NCBI GenBank assembly: GCA_963854835.1
Contig: OY978528.1
Coordinates: 38,035,757 to 38,099,756 of the forward strand
DNA length: 64,000 nucleotides
DNA from: Megamerina dolium
Taxonomy: Eukaryota; Arthropoda; Insecta; Diptera; Megamerinidae
Direction of reading: 5' to 3'
Position numbers and translations under genes: made by a program. How positions within the stretch are numbered: the stretch's first letter is position 1; every line of letters begins with the position of its first letter. This document shows positions 12,986-25,451 of this stretch, piece after piece. Under the pieces are notes generated by a model, which was not told where the DNA came from, made no database searches, and was given only the letters and a program-made list of their open reading frames with translations.

Positions 12986-14070
12986 TTTGTGTGCAATGTG
13001 TAACAGTATTTATGTTTCTACTAAGTGCATATATATACATATGTGTATTTTGAGTCGCTACTAAGCCATTTGAGAACTAGTAAGTTATTATGATGATAAA
13101 CTAATGTTGGACTGTAAGTTGAAATGAGTATAGGTACATAATAAAACGATTCTTAATTCTTAATTGTGTTGGATATATTGCAAAGTAGTTATATTTAACT
13201 GACGAATTGCAATGGAATTCATAAAATGCTTGTCAAAGTCATGCAGCGGAACTGAATGAGTGCAATGCGATTTGTATCTTATTCTCCACGCAGTCAGTCA
13301 GTCAGGCGTCCATTGTCCGAATAAAGAAAAAGAGTTTTTAAATAACTACATACACATGCATGCTGAATTTCATAAAAGTAGTGTAGCTCTCTTGTGATGA
13401 CTAAAAAAGAGCACCTTGGCAAAGTGTAACATTATCCCCGCCCGTCGCAAAATTAATTAAATATCTACCAACCTTTTCTCTGGTGCTCGACTTGGCAATA
13501 ACTGATCTAGTGGCGCGATAGCCACGGTCAAGTTCACGTCAGCGTGTCATTAGCGTAGCGTAGAATGGCGTAGCGTGAAGAGTGAAAATGTAGAAAAAAA
13601 AAACAAAAACAAAAAATTACGAAAATATAATAAACAAATTAGAGCCGACAATGAGAACAATTGAAATTGTAACGGATCTGGCTCAGCGAAGATCAACAGT
13701 ATTAACTCGGTGTTGTCCTGTCCACAAGGTGCAGATCATATGCATAGACATTGTTATAGTATATGTGTCTGTTGGATCCGGTTTTGGTGATAACCATCTG
13801 CCAAAGTATCATAAAAAGGAGCACTAAAGGCGGCAGCCGACTATAGCATGATGTGTTTCATTCTTGTTGACTTTATTAACAACGTGGTCTAGTTCAATGT
13901 CGTACGTATATGTAGTTGGGGTAAATGGACAGGTGATCGCACTATTTTAACGTTTTTATGAGAACTGAATAGTACAAGAATGCATACAGCCACTTCATAG
14001 ATTCAATGTAGTCCTTCTTTATATTTTCTGTTAGTCAACAAACGTGCTATGCATTGAAAGTGGTATTTTT
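12986..14070. other. Non-coding stretch between transposon relics
   Basis: I recognise nothing here beyond a short local repeat of tagcgtagcgtag type near 13552-13580 and an A-rich run near 13590-13615. Confidence 0.5.
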
Positions 14071-14204
14071 ATACCCTGCATAATGCAATATGCATGGTAT
14101 ATTCATTTCGGTCAGATGTTTGTGTCCACTTGAAGGAATCTCCGGAGATAAAGACATGGATATATATTCGTGATCAGTGTCGATTAAATTTTCGATTTAA
14201 CGAT

Positions 14205-14266
14205 GTCCGTCCGTCCGTCCGTCCGTCCGTCCGTCCGTCCGTCCGTCCGTCCGTCCGTCTGTCTGT
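14205..14266. repeat. (GTCC)n microsatellite inside the DINE-like element
   Basis: About fifteen tetranucleotide units, grading into GTCT at the 3' side. The inverted partner has roughly half as many at 19271-19303, which fits length change after duplication. Confidence 0.95.
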
Positions 14267-14680
14267 CACCTGGCTGGTTCGCACGATAACTTGAGTAAAT
14301 ATTGAGCTATTTCGATGAAATTTGGCATAAGTAATCTATGATCCAAAGGTACGGAGGGGATTGATATTGGGCATGATCGGTCAATAACCACGCCCACACC
14401 AAGCATTCAAAGCGACTAACCTCGAAATTTTCAAAATCTTTAACTTGCTATAACTCACATACTATACCACTTGGGACAACAATATTTTGCACATAGAGTT
14501 ATATTATACTACTATATTACCTCGCCAAAAGTGGGTGAGCCACGCCTACTTTCTAGCGTAGCTCCCATACAAAGTGTCTGTACTTCTTTTAAATTGAAAC
14601 TGCTGTAACTTCTACAATCTTCTGTCTAGAATAACCATAATTGACACTTAGATTAACACGGCAGTCAGAAATAATATGGC

Positions 14681-15575
14681 AGAAAATCAATGTGCCACGC
14701 CCACTCCTTTTTGGGTCTCCCATACAAAGTTGTGGAAATTAAAAAAAATGTTACCGGTTATAACTTGCAAACTATTCAGCGTAGAATAACGAGATTTAAG
14801 GTATGGATTAGTATTGTACGAGCAACTAGGCTCACAGAAAATGGGCGCACCACGCCCAGTGTTTATCGTAGCCCCCATACAAATTTTAAATTGAAACAGC
14901 TGTAACTTAGGCAATCTTCTGTCTAGAATAACCATAATTGACACTTAGATTAACATGGCAATCGGAAATAATATGGCAGAAAATCAATGTGCCACGCCCA
15001 CTCCTTTTTGGGTCTCCCATACAAAGTTGCGGAAATTAAAAAAAATGTTACCGGTTATAACTTGCAAACTATTCAGCGTAGAGTAACGAGATTTAAGGTG
15101 TGGATTAGTATTGTACGAGCAACTAGGCTCACAGAAAATGGGCGCACCACGGCCTGTGGTTATCGTAGCCCCCATACAAATTTTAAATTGAAACAGCTGT
15201 AACTTAGGCAATCTTATGTCTACAATAACCATAATTGACACTTAAATTAATATCGTAGTCGGAAATAATCTGGCGAAAAATCAGCGTACCACGCCCACTT
15301 CTTATTGGGGCTCCCATACAAAGTTGAGGAAATTAAACAAAAATGTTAACCACCATAACTTAGAAACTATTCAACGTAGGACACCAAATTTAAGGTGTGG
15401 ATTAACATTGAAAAATTTATTGGATTTACTAGAAAGTGGTAAGCCACGCCCACTTTTTATATAGCTCCCATACTAAGCCTCGGAATTATCTTAAAATCCT
15501 TTTACTTCGTCAAAGTCAACCATATTTCGGGTGTAAATTAGTAGTATACGCAAAAATTGTTTCGCGAAAAGTGGA
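14681..15575 (+). repeat. Three ~297-bp internal tandem units
   Basis: The landmark TCAATGTGCCACGCCC recurs near 14685 and 14982, and in altered form (TCAGCGTACCACGCCC) near 15281. The first two units are near identical; the third has diverged. Each unit is itself a dimer of a ~150-bp module ending in CTCCCATACAAAG or CCCCCATACAAA. Matched chance reading frames on both strands of these units are by-products of the repeat. Confidence 0.85.
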
Positions 15576-15675
15576 AATAAAAGAAAAGTTGGATATTCGA
15601 GTAAACTTTTTATATATAAATCTACATATGCAGGGTATAGTTTGGTCGGCCCCAGCCGACTGTAAGGAGATTTTT

Positions 15676-17800
15676 TAATTTTAGAAAGTCATCTAGAAAG
15701 TGAATAGGTATTAATTGCTCCAGTGCGAGCATATAAGTATGTAGCAATGTTCATATTTGTCTGTATGATCCATTCATTCATGAATGTCTTTTAGGCTGTA
15801 TGTATTATATATAATAGAATTTAACTTAAGCACAACTACATTATTTTAATAGCTAAATTAAAATTTAAGAATACATACCCATGTGACGTGCATAGTAGCA
15901 TTTTACTATTATTATCTAATATTAATGCAGTAACCATTTTGCTATGGTATATTTCATTATCTCTTTACAGATATCCATATAAATAATATATTTATTTACA
16001 ATTACAACCTGCAACTTACAAAGCTGCTTTTTTAATTACAATTTGAAAAACCTCGACAAGTGAAAAATTATTATTAAAAATCTTCTTAGTAAAACATAGT
16101 TAACTAAGACGAAAAATCAAAATCGGTTTAACACAGTTCTTAATTTTCTTTTGAATTGTATCCAAGTCAAAGAATATCGAAAACTTATTATAATAAACTC
16201 CTATAAATCGAATTCTGAAATTTCTGTGCACTCTTAATATACAAATGAATCATAATTTAGTGCTCCAGGTGTTTACAATAGAATGTCCTGAAAAATAGGA
16301 ATGGAATCGTATTTATTGCTGTTATGTAATGACACGCCGTAGCTCAGTGGTTAGTGTGTTCGCCTTCTGATCTGTAGGTCGTGGTTCAATACCCGGCTGA
16401 TGCATAACAAATTTAATATCGAAAAGATTTTTCTTTCGAACGGTACCCACCTGTCGGCAATCAATTGGCAATTCTTCAGTGACAGTAACAACTTGCCATG
16501 AAAAAGCTTCTAAAAAGAACTCTGTGACAAAGCTCAGAAAAGTGATGTCACAAGTGTTCTGCCGTTCGGAACCGGCTAAAATAAGTAGGTCCATTCTAAT
16601 ACTGTCCAAAATTTAAGACGCACAACAGTAATGGAAGAGAAGCTCGGCCAATGAGCCCTTTGGGGCTTTAAGTGCCACATAATAATAAATATATATATTT
16701 TTACTCAATCGCATTGAAGCATAATAAAGAAAATAATAAAGCAGTAAATTTCATTGCAATCAGACATAAATTGTTGGCATAACAATGGTTTGAATTTTGA
16801 ATATTTTGTAATTTTGGCCAAAAAATGCAGCTTTGTTGAAGTGAAATATGATTTTTAAATGCAATATATTTTTTAATGCGTATAATTTGATGTTATTAGT
16901 TAATTTGGCAGCCAAATCATCATAACAAAATCAATTTTTTAAAATTAAATAAATAAAAAAAATAAAGAAAAGATACTTTCAACCTTGCACCAAACAATAG
17001 AGTGTTTTCTATCGAGGTGTGTAATCGTTGTTAATGTTTTCCGAGGGTTTATAATTCAGTCTTATTATGTTCAATTTCTTAGAGATTTTAGAGGCTTGAA
17101 AGAGTGTCAATTGTGTTAATGTCTAATATAAAATATTAACAAAAAAAGTCATAATAATAGATTTTTAGTCATAGACACTCGAATGACTCTTAAAGAGAAT
17201 GCATAAAGAAAGAGAGGTTGAGAGGTTGAATGTCTAACAAAAAATTTTGTGAGAACAAGTAAAAATAATAAATTTTAATCATACATAGGTAAGGCTCAAA
17301 AATAGAATGCATTGGAAATATCATTTCCGAAATGATCTTACATCCTACAAATGATCTCATACCCGGCACTACTCGTATAGTGTGTGTGTGGAAGGAAAAT
17401 AAAAATTGGGCGAGCAACTCTTTTGCGCTGTAATAAAATGCGGGTGTGATACGCCGATTTATTTGTAAATTTTAAATTTAAAAAAATATGCGTTTATTTA
17501 CTAAATATGGCTGGTTCGTATTTATTTTTAAGGCGTAAGTATATAGCGACAGAATTAAGATTATAGCAGTAACTTTGTATAAGATGAATCTCAACCAATT
17601 CTTGCGAAATTACTAGTATTTCGTCCTTACATATGGTTGTTATAGATCGCAGATGCTGCTTAAAATTTAAAAATTCTCCGACTCTATATATGAATTACAT
17701 TAAATAGTAGGCGTGTTCATTTGCGATATTATTTCCTGTTGTAATTTGTACCTCTGTATTTCTATATTTGCGGAGCTTCCGTCAGACATCTGATCAATAT
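15676..17800. other. Spacer between the inverted DINE-like arms
   Basis: AT-rich non-coding DNA that contains one SINE (16331-16695). I see no gene and no third copy of the DINE-like sequence here. Confidence 0.6.
16331..16695 (+). mobile_element. tRNA-derived SINE, copy 1
   Basis: The 5' head is tRNA-like: an A box TAGCTCAGTGG at 16340-16350 and a B box GGTTCAATACC at 16383-16393 (two changes from GGTTCGANTCC), which together form an internal Pol III promoter. A tRNA-unrelated body follows with CGGTACCCACCTGTCGGCAA, GAAGAGAAGCTCGGCCAATG and the 3' signature AAGTGCCACATA plus an A/T tail. Six copies are in the window. A target-site duplication is not clear for this one. The ~95-codon reading frame on the opposite strand is spurious because it recurs only as a property of the repeat. 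Confidence 0.9.
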
Positions 17801-19437
17801 AAAAATCTCCTTACAGTCGGCTGGGGTCGACCAAATTATACCCTGCATATGTAGAGGTATATATAAAAAGTTTGCTCGTATATCCATCCTTTTCTTCCAC
17901 TACTTTGTATAGGAGCTACATTAAGAACCAGGCTACCTCACCAGTTTTTGAGGAATAATTTCTGCCTATAATACTAAACTACCTAGGTTGCAATGGGTTG
18001 ACCTAGGCGTATTATTTAGTAAGTTATGGGTGTTTTAATGTTTAAGATAAATCCGAGATTTTGTATGGAAGCTATATAAAAAGTGGGCATGGCTAACCTC
18101 TTTCTTGTATATCTAATTCATTTTTCAATATCAATCCACTCCTTAAATTTGGTTGTCCTAAACTGAATAGTTCGTAAGTTATAGCGGTTTAAATTTGTTT
18201 GAATTTTCCAAATTTTGTATGGAAGCCCCATTAAGGAGTAGGCGTGGCACACTGATTTTCTGCCAGATTATTACCGACTACGATATTAATTTAAGTGTCA
18301 ATTATGGTTATTGTAGACATAAGATTGCCTAAGTTACAGCTGTTTTAATTTAAAATTTGTATGGGGGCTACGATAAACACTGGGCGTGGTGCGCCCATTT
18401 TCTGTGAGCCTAGTTGCTCGTACAATACTAATCCATACCCTAAGTCTCGTTGTCCAAGGCTAAATGGTTTGTAAGCTATGGAGCTTAAAATTTTAGTTTA
18501 ATTCACTCGACTTTGTATGGGAGACCCATGAAGGAGTGGGCGTGGCACACTGATTTTCTGCCAGATTTTTGCCGACTACGATATTAATTTAAGTGTCAAT
18601 TATGGTTATTCTAGACAGAAGATTGCCGAAGTTACAGCTGTTTCAATTTAAAATTTGTATGGGGGCTACGATAAACAGTGGGCGTGGTGCACCCATTTTC
18701 TGTGAGCCTAGTTGCTCGTACAATACTAATCCACACCTTAAATCTCGTTATTCTACGCTGAATAGTTTGCAAGTTATAACCGGTAACATTTTTTTAATTT
18801 CCGCAACTTTGTATGGGAGACCCAAAACGGAGTGGGCGTGGCATACTGATTTTCTGCCATATTATTTCCGACTACCATGTTAATCTAAGTGTCAATTATG
18901 GTTATTCTAGACAGAAGATTGTAGAAGTTACAGCTGTTTCAATTTAAAAGAAGTACAGACACTTTGTATGGGAGCTACGCTAGAAAGTAGGCGTGGCTCA
19001 TCCACTTTTGGTGAGGTTATAAAATAGTATAATATAACTCTACGTGCAAAATATTGTTGTCCCAAGTGGTATATTGTGTGAGTTATAGCAAGTTAAAGAT
19101 TTTGAAAATTTCGAGGTTAGTCGCTTTGAATGCTTGGTGTGGGCGTGGTTATTGACCGATCATGCCCAATATCAATCCCCTCCGTACCCTTGGATCATAG
19201 ATTACTTATGCCAAATTTCATCGAAATAGCTCAATATTTACTCAAGTTATCGTGCGAACCATCCAGGTGACAGACAGACGGACGGACGGACGGACGGACG
19301 GACATCGTTAAATCGAAAATTTAATCGACGCTGATCACGAATATATATCCATGTCTATATCTCCGGAGATTCCTTCAAGTGGACACAAACATCTGACCGA
19401 AATGAATATACCATGCATATTGCATTATGCAGGGTAT
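17801..19437 (-). mobile_element. DINE-1-like element, right member of the inverted pair
   Basis: This is the reverse complement of the architecture at 14071-15675: 3' hairpin GTCGGC-TGGG-GTCGAC at 17816-17831 (one G·T pair), three ~297-bp units with gtggcac/tactgatttt landmarks at 18244, 18543 and 18839, a (GGAC)n microsatellite at 19271-19303, and the end TATGCAGGGTAT at 19426-19437. The outer blocks are nearly identical to the left copy; the stretch at 17.85-18.2 kb is more diverged. Confidence 0.75.
19271..19303. repeat. (GGAC)n microsatellite in the right DINE-like element
   Basis: About seven units; the complement of the longer (GTCC)n tract at 14205-14266. Confidence 0.9.
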
Positions 19438-19916
19438 AAAATAAGCAGAAAAGACATTTTAATAATTTTGAAAGCATTATTTTGAATAAAAATACACATT
19501 ATTTATGTCGTATTATATGTCTGTGCCATAAGACTGATGTTTTCGAATTTCTTTCTGAACTGCAATCAAACATCTATCCTGTGAGAAGCATTGTGAAGAG
19601 AAACGACTCTCCCTCTCTCTACTTCGTTTGTTTAATAATCACTATTACATATATATTTGGAAATATGCTTTTCTTCCTTTAGTTTTTTTTTCTGGCAATT
19701 TTGATACTAAGCACAATTAATCAGAATAAAAGTATTCAAATAAAATATGCAAATTATTTATAATATTTTTCTAATATTTTTCCAATACAAAGTAGACAGG
19801 TAGCTTTCCAAAGCTACGAATATGAGAATGCGTTCTTAATTTGTATTTACAAAAAAAAAAAAAAAAAAAAAATCAAAATTCAAAAACAAGGAAAAAATAA
19901 AAATGAAAAATATTTT
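19438..19916. other. Non-coding gap with poly(A) tract
   Basis: AT-rich DNA with a run of about 22 A near 19851-19872. The run lies outside the adjacent SINE's target-site duplication, so it is not that SINE's tail. Confidence 0.5.
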
Positions 19917-20178
19917 AAAAAATAAATAAATATGTGGCACTTAAAGCCTCAAAGGTTTCATTGGCCGAGCTTCTCTTCCATTACTGTTGTGAGAACCCTT
20001 GTGACAGCACTTTTTGGCAAGTTGTTACTGTCGGAAGAATTGCCAATTGCTTGCCGACAGGTGGGTACTGTTCGAAAGAAAATCCTTTCCATATTAAGTT
20101 TGTTATGCATTAGCCGGGGATTGAACCACGACCTACAGATCAGAAGGCCAACACATTAACCACTGAGCTACGGCACCC
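19917..20178 (-). mobile_element. tRNA-derived SINE, copy 2, internally shortened
   Basis: The minus strand starts gggtgccgtagctcag and carries the tRNA-like A and B boxes, then the common body, and ends GTGCCACATATTTATTTATT. It is about 100 bp shorter than copies 1 and 4 because a central segment is missing. It is flanked by a 14-bp duplication with one mismatch: ATGAAAAATATTTT at 19903-19916 and ATGAAATATATTTT at 20179-20192. That supports insertion by target-primed reverse transcription. Confidence 0.9.
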
Positions 20179-20228
20179 ATGAAATATATTTTGATTACGA
20201 ATAATTCGTATTTCAGTGAATCAAAATT

Positions 20229-20310
20229 TTGATTAAGCGAATAATTGATTAATCAGGATTTTGATTAATCAGACTGTTCGACTAAACGATTAATCGCACA
20301 GTCCTACTCA
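20229..20310. repeat. Cluster of TTGATTAATCA-type palindromes, possible hAT-like end
   Basis: Within 80 bp there are two TTGATTAATCAG units, one CGATTAATCG and a related GATTAAGCGAATAATTG. Read on the minus strand, the outer edge is GGACTGTGCGATTAATCG. Several insect hAT-type terminal repeats have a similar TGCGATTAATCG form (from memory). No matching opposite end was found, so this could equally be a cluster of homeodomain-type sites. Confidence 0.35.
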
Positions 20311-20903
20311 TTATACTTAGGGAAACATTTTCCTCGCTTTTTTTTGCAAATCCGGAACACTTATTAAATCAGGGCCAAAGGGAAATCATCTCCGGCCTTT
20401 TTTCACCTCGTCTCGCCTACACGTGATCATTTAATTTGGACGGAAGGTCCTCTTATTGGACGCTCATTTATATATATCAATGGAAATCAAAAACTCTTTA
20501 CTCCTTTAAATAATTAACTTAGAAAATCATTCCAGACACATGTATTGAAAATATAATTTTAGCGACGAGAGCGAAGAAATTGGTATTGCAAGAAACATTG
20601 GTTACGAATTTATCAAATAAGATGCTGGTTCTTGAAAAAACTTGACTTCAGGATTTAGCAATTTAATAATGATGATGAAGAGATCCTAAGTTTAAAGTTG
20701 ATCCGTTTAATAGAATCAGCTGAAACATATTTCTTTAACAATTGATAGCACGAAAAGTGTTGAGAAGCACGTAGATCAATAAATATAGAAATATCCAAAG
20801 ACAATATTTATATTACAAAACAAGAATGAGTAATACGAGTATGGATGGCGACCAATCATGCGATCGACTGTCATTAACAGAGAGTCTGTTTGTAACACTA
20901 ATA

Positions 20904-21836
20904 AAGGGTTTTCTATTAGGGACATAACAATTTCGTATCTTTATATGAACGCACCCTTAAACTTTTTTAATCAACTGTCAATGGCAAAACGTTAGTTGAA
21001 GTCAACATTTTCATCATGGTAAAGTTCACGAACCAGCAACGTTTGGAAATTATTAAAAATTACTACCGAAATTCTGAGTCGGTGGTCGCAACTTTAAGAG
21101 CGAAAAATTATCTTCATCGATGAAGCTCATTTCTGGCTCAATGCCTTTGTCAATCAGCAAAATATGCGTTATTGGTCAGCAACAAACCCACAAGTGCTTC
21201 TTGAGATACTGTTGCACCCGCAAAAAGTTACTGTTTGGTGCGGTTTTCATGACGGAGGTGTGATTGGGCAGTATTTTTTCGTGGATGAAAACGACCGTCA
21301 GGTTACCGTCAATGGAGAGCGCTATCGTGCTATGTTGGAAGATTATTTGTGGCCAGAATTGGATGAACTTGATATCAGCGATATGTGGTTTCAACAAGAC
21401 GGTGCCACTAGCCACACAGCACACGCCACAATCGATTTATTGCAAGGCAAATTCGGTGAACGTGTTATCTCGAGAAATGGTCCGGTCGAATGGCCGCCTC
21501 GTTCATGCGATCTAACAACATTGGATGTCTTTTTATGGGGCTCTATCAAGTCACTGGTCTATGCCAACAAGCCAGCAACTTTAGACGAGCTCAAAGACAA
21601 CATCCAACGCGAAATTGCCAACGTTCCGGTCGAAATGTGTGCTAGAGTGGTGGAAAATTGGGTCCAAAGAATCGACCGCTGTAAACTGGCTCGTGGTGGT
21701 CATATGACCGAAATCGAATTTCATTCATAAAATGTAATGCTTGCAAAATATCCACAATAAATTTGAACTCAATATCTCAAATATTTCTGTGTTTTATTAA
21801 TAGATAAAATTATTATGTCCCTAATGGAAAACCCTT
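20904..21836 (+). mobile_element. Internally deleted DD41D (rosa-type) mariner element, 933 bp
   Basis: The ends start AAGGGTTTTC and match as inverted repeats over 30 bp with two mismatches (20904-20933 against 21807-21836). A TA target duplication flanks it at 20902-20903 and 21837-21838. The length is below the usual ~1.3 kb because part of the transposase is gone. Intact ends mean it could in principle still be moved by a full-length relative, but no such copy is in the window. Confidence 0.9.
21016..21730 (+). pseudogene. DD41D transposase missing most of its DNA-binding domain
   Basis: The start MVKFTNQQRLEIIKNYYRNS is followed after about 30 codons by an out-of-frame junction near 21103-21110, where the helix-turn-helix region has been deleted. 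The catalytic domain then runs open to TAA at 21730. IDEAHFW holds the first Asp, WFQQDGATSHTA the second and DLTTLDVFLWG the third, with 41 residues between the last two. The 188-codon open frame starting at 21164 is only the C-terminal part of this. The three acidic residues are present, but without the DNA-binding region and with the frame break the protein should be inactive. Confidence 0.85.
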
Positions 21837-21838
21837 TA

Positions 21839-24800
21839 ATAATAAGGTAAATAAGTATTCGCATTATAGTATTAAGAGTATAAATTCAAAATCAAAATCG
21901 TGGAAAAGTTATTGGAAGAAATAATATCTTTGCCTTACGAATAAGTTAAAGTTGCGGAATATTGTGAAGTGAATTATTTTGTAATTCATAACTCTTATTT
22001 ACAGCTGGTCTAATATTTAAGGGCAATTAAAAACAAATTCAAATTAAAAACATTATGGATATACATACGTAGTTTCATGTACTTACGATTGTGTACCAAC
22101 ATGCATATAGTATGTGCAAAAACAACGCATGTAAACGGTTTGACGTTGTACAAAGAAGTAGGTACTTGTAGCATACATATGCCTTAGAATTCAACGCCAA
22201 ATTTCATGAGTAACGGCGGCGAAATTTTGACACAATAGCACCTAAAAGAGTGTTCTGTCACAAAACACAACTTGTGAATGAATATTGAACACAGAGAACA
22301 TCTATTAGAACATACAAGCATAGTGTAGTGTCGTTAAGAGTATATAGAAAATTTGCTCTTTCTTATTGGAAACTGTTTATCGTGATGGGCGTTGCCTATT
22401 TCTGACGTTAGCGAAGTGCGCATCTGCGAGTGAACCGAACAACTAAAACTGTTCACTGGAAAGAAGAGTTCAACTAATGCACAATATTGCAGGCAAAGCA
22501 GGTGTTAGAGTGAGAAAAGTATTGGGGTCTGTGTACGTTTAGCCGTGTGTGTGTGTATGTGGGTGTATGACTATGATATCATATTATATTAAATTGGAGC
22601 AAAAGAGATGACAACAAACAAAATGGCTCCTGTCAGATGCCGGCTGCCCAGAGATGGCGCCACCGGCATTATTAAGGGGTGCATACTTGAAAGCATGCGC
22701 ATATCCATTTCTAGTCTGCTATATGCTATCTGTAACCGACTGAGATTCACGGCTGTTGTTTGCCTACTGTATTCAAAGATTTTTTCAAATCAAAAATTCC
22801 GCTAGTTGGAGCGCACAATTTCTAATTTAGTTCATTGTTATAATTTTGCCAAAGATCGAGTCTGTGGGAATTCCATTTTCAAATAATCTTATTATCATTG
22901 GAATGATGTGTTTTGCTTATAATGGTCTGTTTGCATGTGCTATCAAATGCATTTGATTGCAACTAGCATCCGTAAAAGCTATCAATAGATTGCAAATACA
23001 ATGTTTATTCGAAATATTGTACATATGTGTAGGTACCCACTCAGGCAAAATGCATTCCACTTCTCATTTCAATTCGCCTAAATATGTGCACAAACCTACT
23101 CTTTTTGCATTCGAGGATTCACTCAAACATTGTTCATTGTTAATGAGAGAGCTCCTTCGTCCTTTGAGTGGTGGTGTGAAAGGAGTTTATTCCCATTCCC
23201 CTTGATTGTTGTCAAAATAAAATTTGCATACATTTTTTTTTCTTCTCTCCAAGTGTAAAGATTCGTTAATGCAATTCATTCGATTCAACCAATGTATATT
23301 AACAATGTTCATCGTTGCCCTGAACGTTCTCAAACAAAAAAGAAGAAGAAAACATTTACACGCTTTTAGCAAATTTTAGTGTCTGTCACATTTTAGTATT
23401 TTTTTATAGCTTATTTTTCTTGTTTTCAATGAATGTCACAAAGACACTAATAAAACACGAGGAGTTCTAATTTTGATTTTGGTAAATGTTTGCGTGGTTT
23501 CGATTATATTTTGATCGTTCTTGTTGATTGAAAATAAAGAGGTAGTAAGTAAACCTTGCGTGTACAACTACAATACTCGTAGGTACGTATAATTAAGTTA
23601 TGCAAAATATTAGCTTACTAAAAACCATATATACATATATCTACTCGCACTTGTACACGCAAATGAATGAAGAATGAAAACGCCAATAGCAAAGGTAACT
23701 TATATCAAACCTGGGTGAATTGGAAGATGTCTATAAGTAAGTACTCATATATTATAGAAGTATATACATATGTACGTAAAAACTCCCCACTCGAAACATA
23801 CATATTATTATGCTCATCAAACCAGTTATTAGGGCTATCAAATGAAATCAGGCCAAACTATAAAATTCAATTCCACCCATTGTCGCATGCCTAACATTTC
23901 TTGTTCAATGGCGCAGCACAGAAAAACGAAACGTGAATGTGCTGGAGTGATGGTTAATGTGAAAACATTAAATAACAAACAAAACAACGAATGTTAGCAG
24001 CAGAAACAATAACAACAACAACAACAAGAGAAAACAATAATAAAAATCAATTTGATAAAGGAGCTAAAGAGAGCTGCTGCTTCGTCTCTCAACTCTCTAT
24101 CTTTCTCGATTCGATACGCAAAAAAAGATTGACATAAATGGCGCGCGATTCGATGATGATGATGATGATCATTACAGCGAAACAACAATAGTCGATAGTT
24201 TGCCATAGCAGGACAATAGTATTAAATTGTCGCCCAACTCTCACCCACTAAGAATTCAAATCGCAATGGTAACAGTAGTAGCAATGGCCGATGTACCATT
24301 GAGCGGAGTTAGAAAGTACCTACTTACGCAGGGTCTAAAATCTAATTTCTAAATATCATCGACAGTAATGAAAATAAAAGCAAAAATCAAAACTAATTTT
24401 CTTGTGATTTATAAATGGAAATAAGAACTGAGCGGTGGGGTGGAAACGATAAATGCATCCAATTAGAATGTCTTTGAATGCACGTGAATATGTGCATTTT
24501 CAGTTATTTAAATTCAATATTGAAGAAATTTAATAAATATGGGCGTTATTAACGCATTGCTGCGTACCACTTCTTAGTGTTGATGGCTATGCAAACAAAA
24601 TGAAATTAGGGCCCTTTTGTTTTGTGTCCGGTACATTTCTACATTGGCCTCCCTCGCGGGTTATAAGACATTTCGTTTGTGGCAATTACGCTTTACATAC
24701 TAGTACATACATAGGTAGAGTATGTATGTATTCGAATGTACAGGCATTAGTGTAGTTCAAAAATTTTTAAGTGAAAATATTACTGGGGCATAAGTTCAGC

Positions 24801-25451
24801 TTTGTGCCATTATACTTACCTATACAGAAAGCAGTACAAAACATATTTCAAGCAAGCAAGTGATGTTATCCAAACAATTACAAATTAAAATATATTTAGT
24901 TAATAAGTCTATTTATAGGTCCATTATACTTACGTATACATATAACAATTTAAACACATTTTTTATTTATGATTTAGGAAGCTGTTTTCAATTGCTTAGC
25001 ATTAAAGACACCGTTTAGTTATATTTTTGAATAAAACCAATCTCTCTTCTAATAGTATCATTTACAATTGACATTTTAACACTAAATTCATCATCCAAAC
25101 ATCCGCCTACGAATAAATTTTAAATTAATGGTGATATCGTTTACACCAATTTTTTTTATTAGGATGCCTATAATGATATGAAATTCAAATTCATAATGGA
25201 AAAATCACGGAGAATTTGATACTGCGCCTGTCAAATTGTTGCCACCTTCATACATTTGCGACGAAGATTTAGAAATAATGATCTTTTCGGATGGAAATCG
25301 CTTACTCTCTTTCTCGTATCATTTTGTTTCGTAGTTTGACAACTCCGCTTTTTTTTTATTGCAAAGTATCTTTCGTTTCATTGCTTGTTCTAGCGGTGCA
25401 TTTTAACGATGTACCGGATAAATCTCGAAATTATTTTAGATGGGCACTTTT
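21839..25451. other. Non-coding region
   Basis: No gene recognised. It holds a (TG)n-like stretch near 22540-22567, a CAA/CAG-rich tract at 23997-24030 and a (GAT)n run at 24153-24170. Short frames here show no family motifs. Confidence 0.5.

Larger units (their letters stand above)
14071..15675 (+). mobile_element. DINE-1-like non-autonomous (Helentron-related) element, left member of an inverted pair
   Basis: The 5' end ATACCCTGCATA is matched by its exact inverse TATGCAGGGTAT at 15627-15638, forming subterminal inverted repeats. The 5' block has TTTCGGTCAGATGTTTG, then GATCAGTGTCGA, then a (GTCC)n microsatellite. This order is that of Drosophila DINE-1/INE-1 (mini-me) elements as I know them. 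The interior consists of ~297-bp tandem units. The 3' end has a hairpin GTCGGC-CCCA-GCCGAC at 15645-15660, then TGTAAGGAGATTTTT. It encodes no protein; mobilisation would need a Helentron helicase in trans (established for the class). The partner copy is at 17801-19437 in inverse orientation. Confidence 0.75.

Noticed and set aside
14690..15202. Paired frames on both strands (MCHAHSFLGLPYK type and MSIMVI type) repeated 297 bp apart
   Set aside because: By-products of the tandem units in the DINE-like elements.
16333..16400. Candidate true tRNA genes at the SINE heads
   Set aside because: The tRNA-like part runs straight into a shared 290-bp body at all sites, the acceptor and anticodon stems do not pair well, and three copies have target-site duplications. 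These are SINEs.
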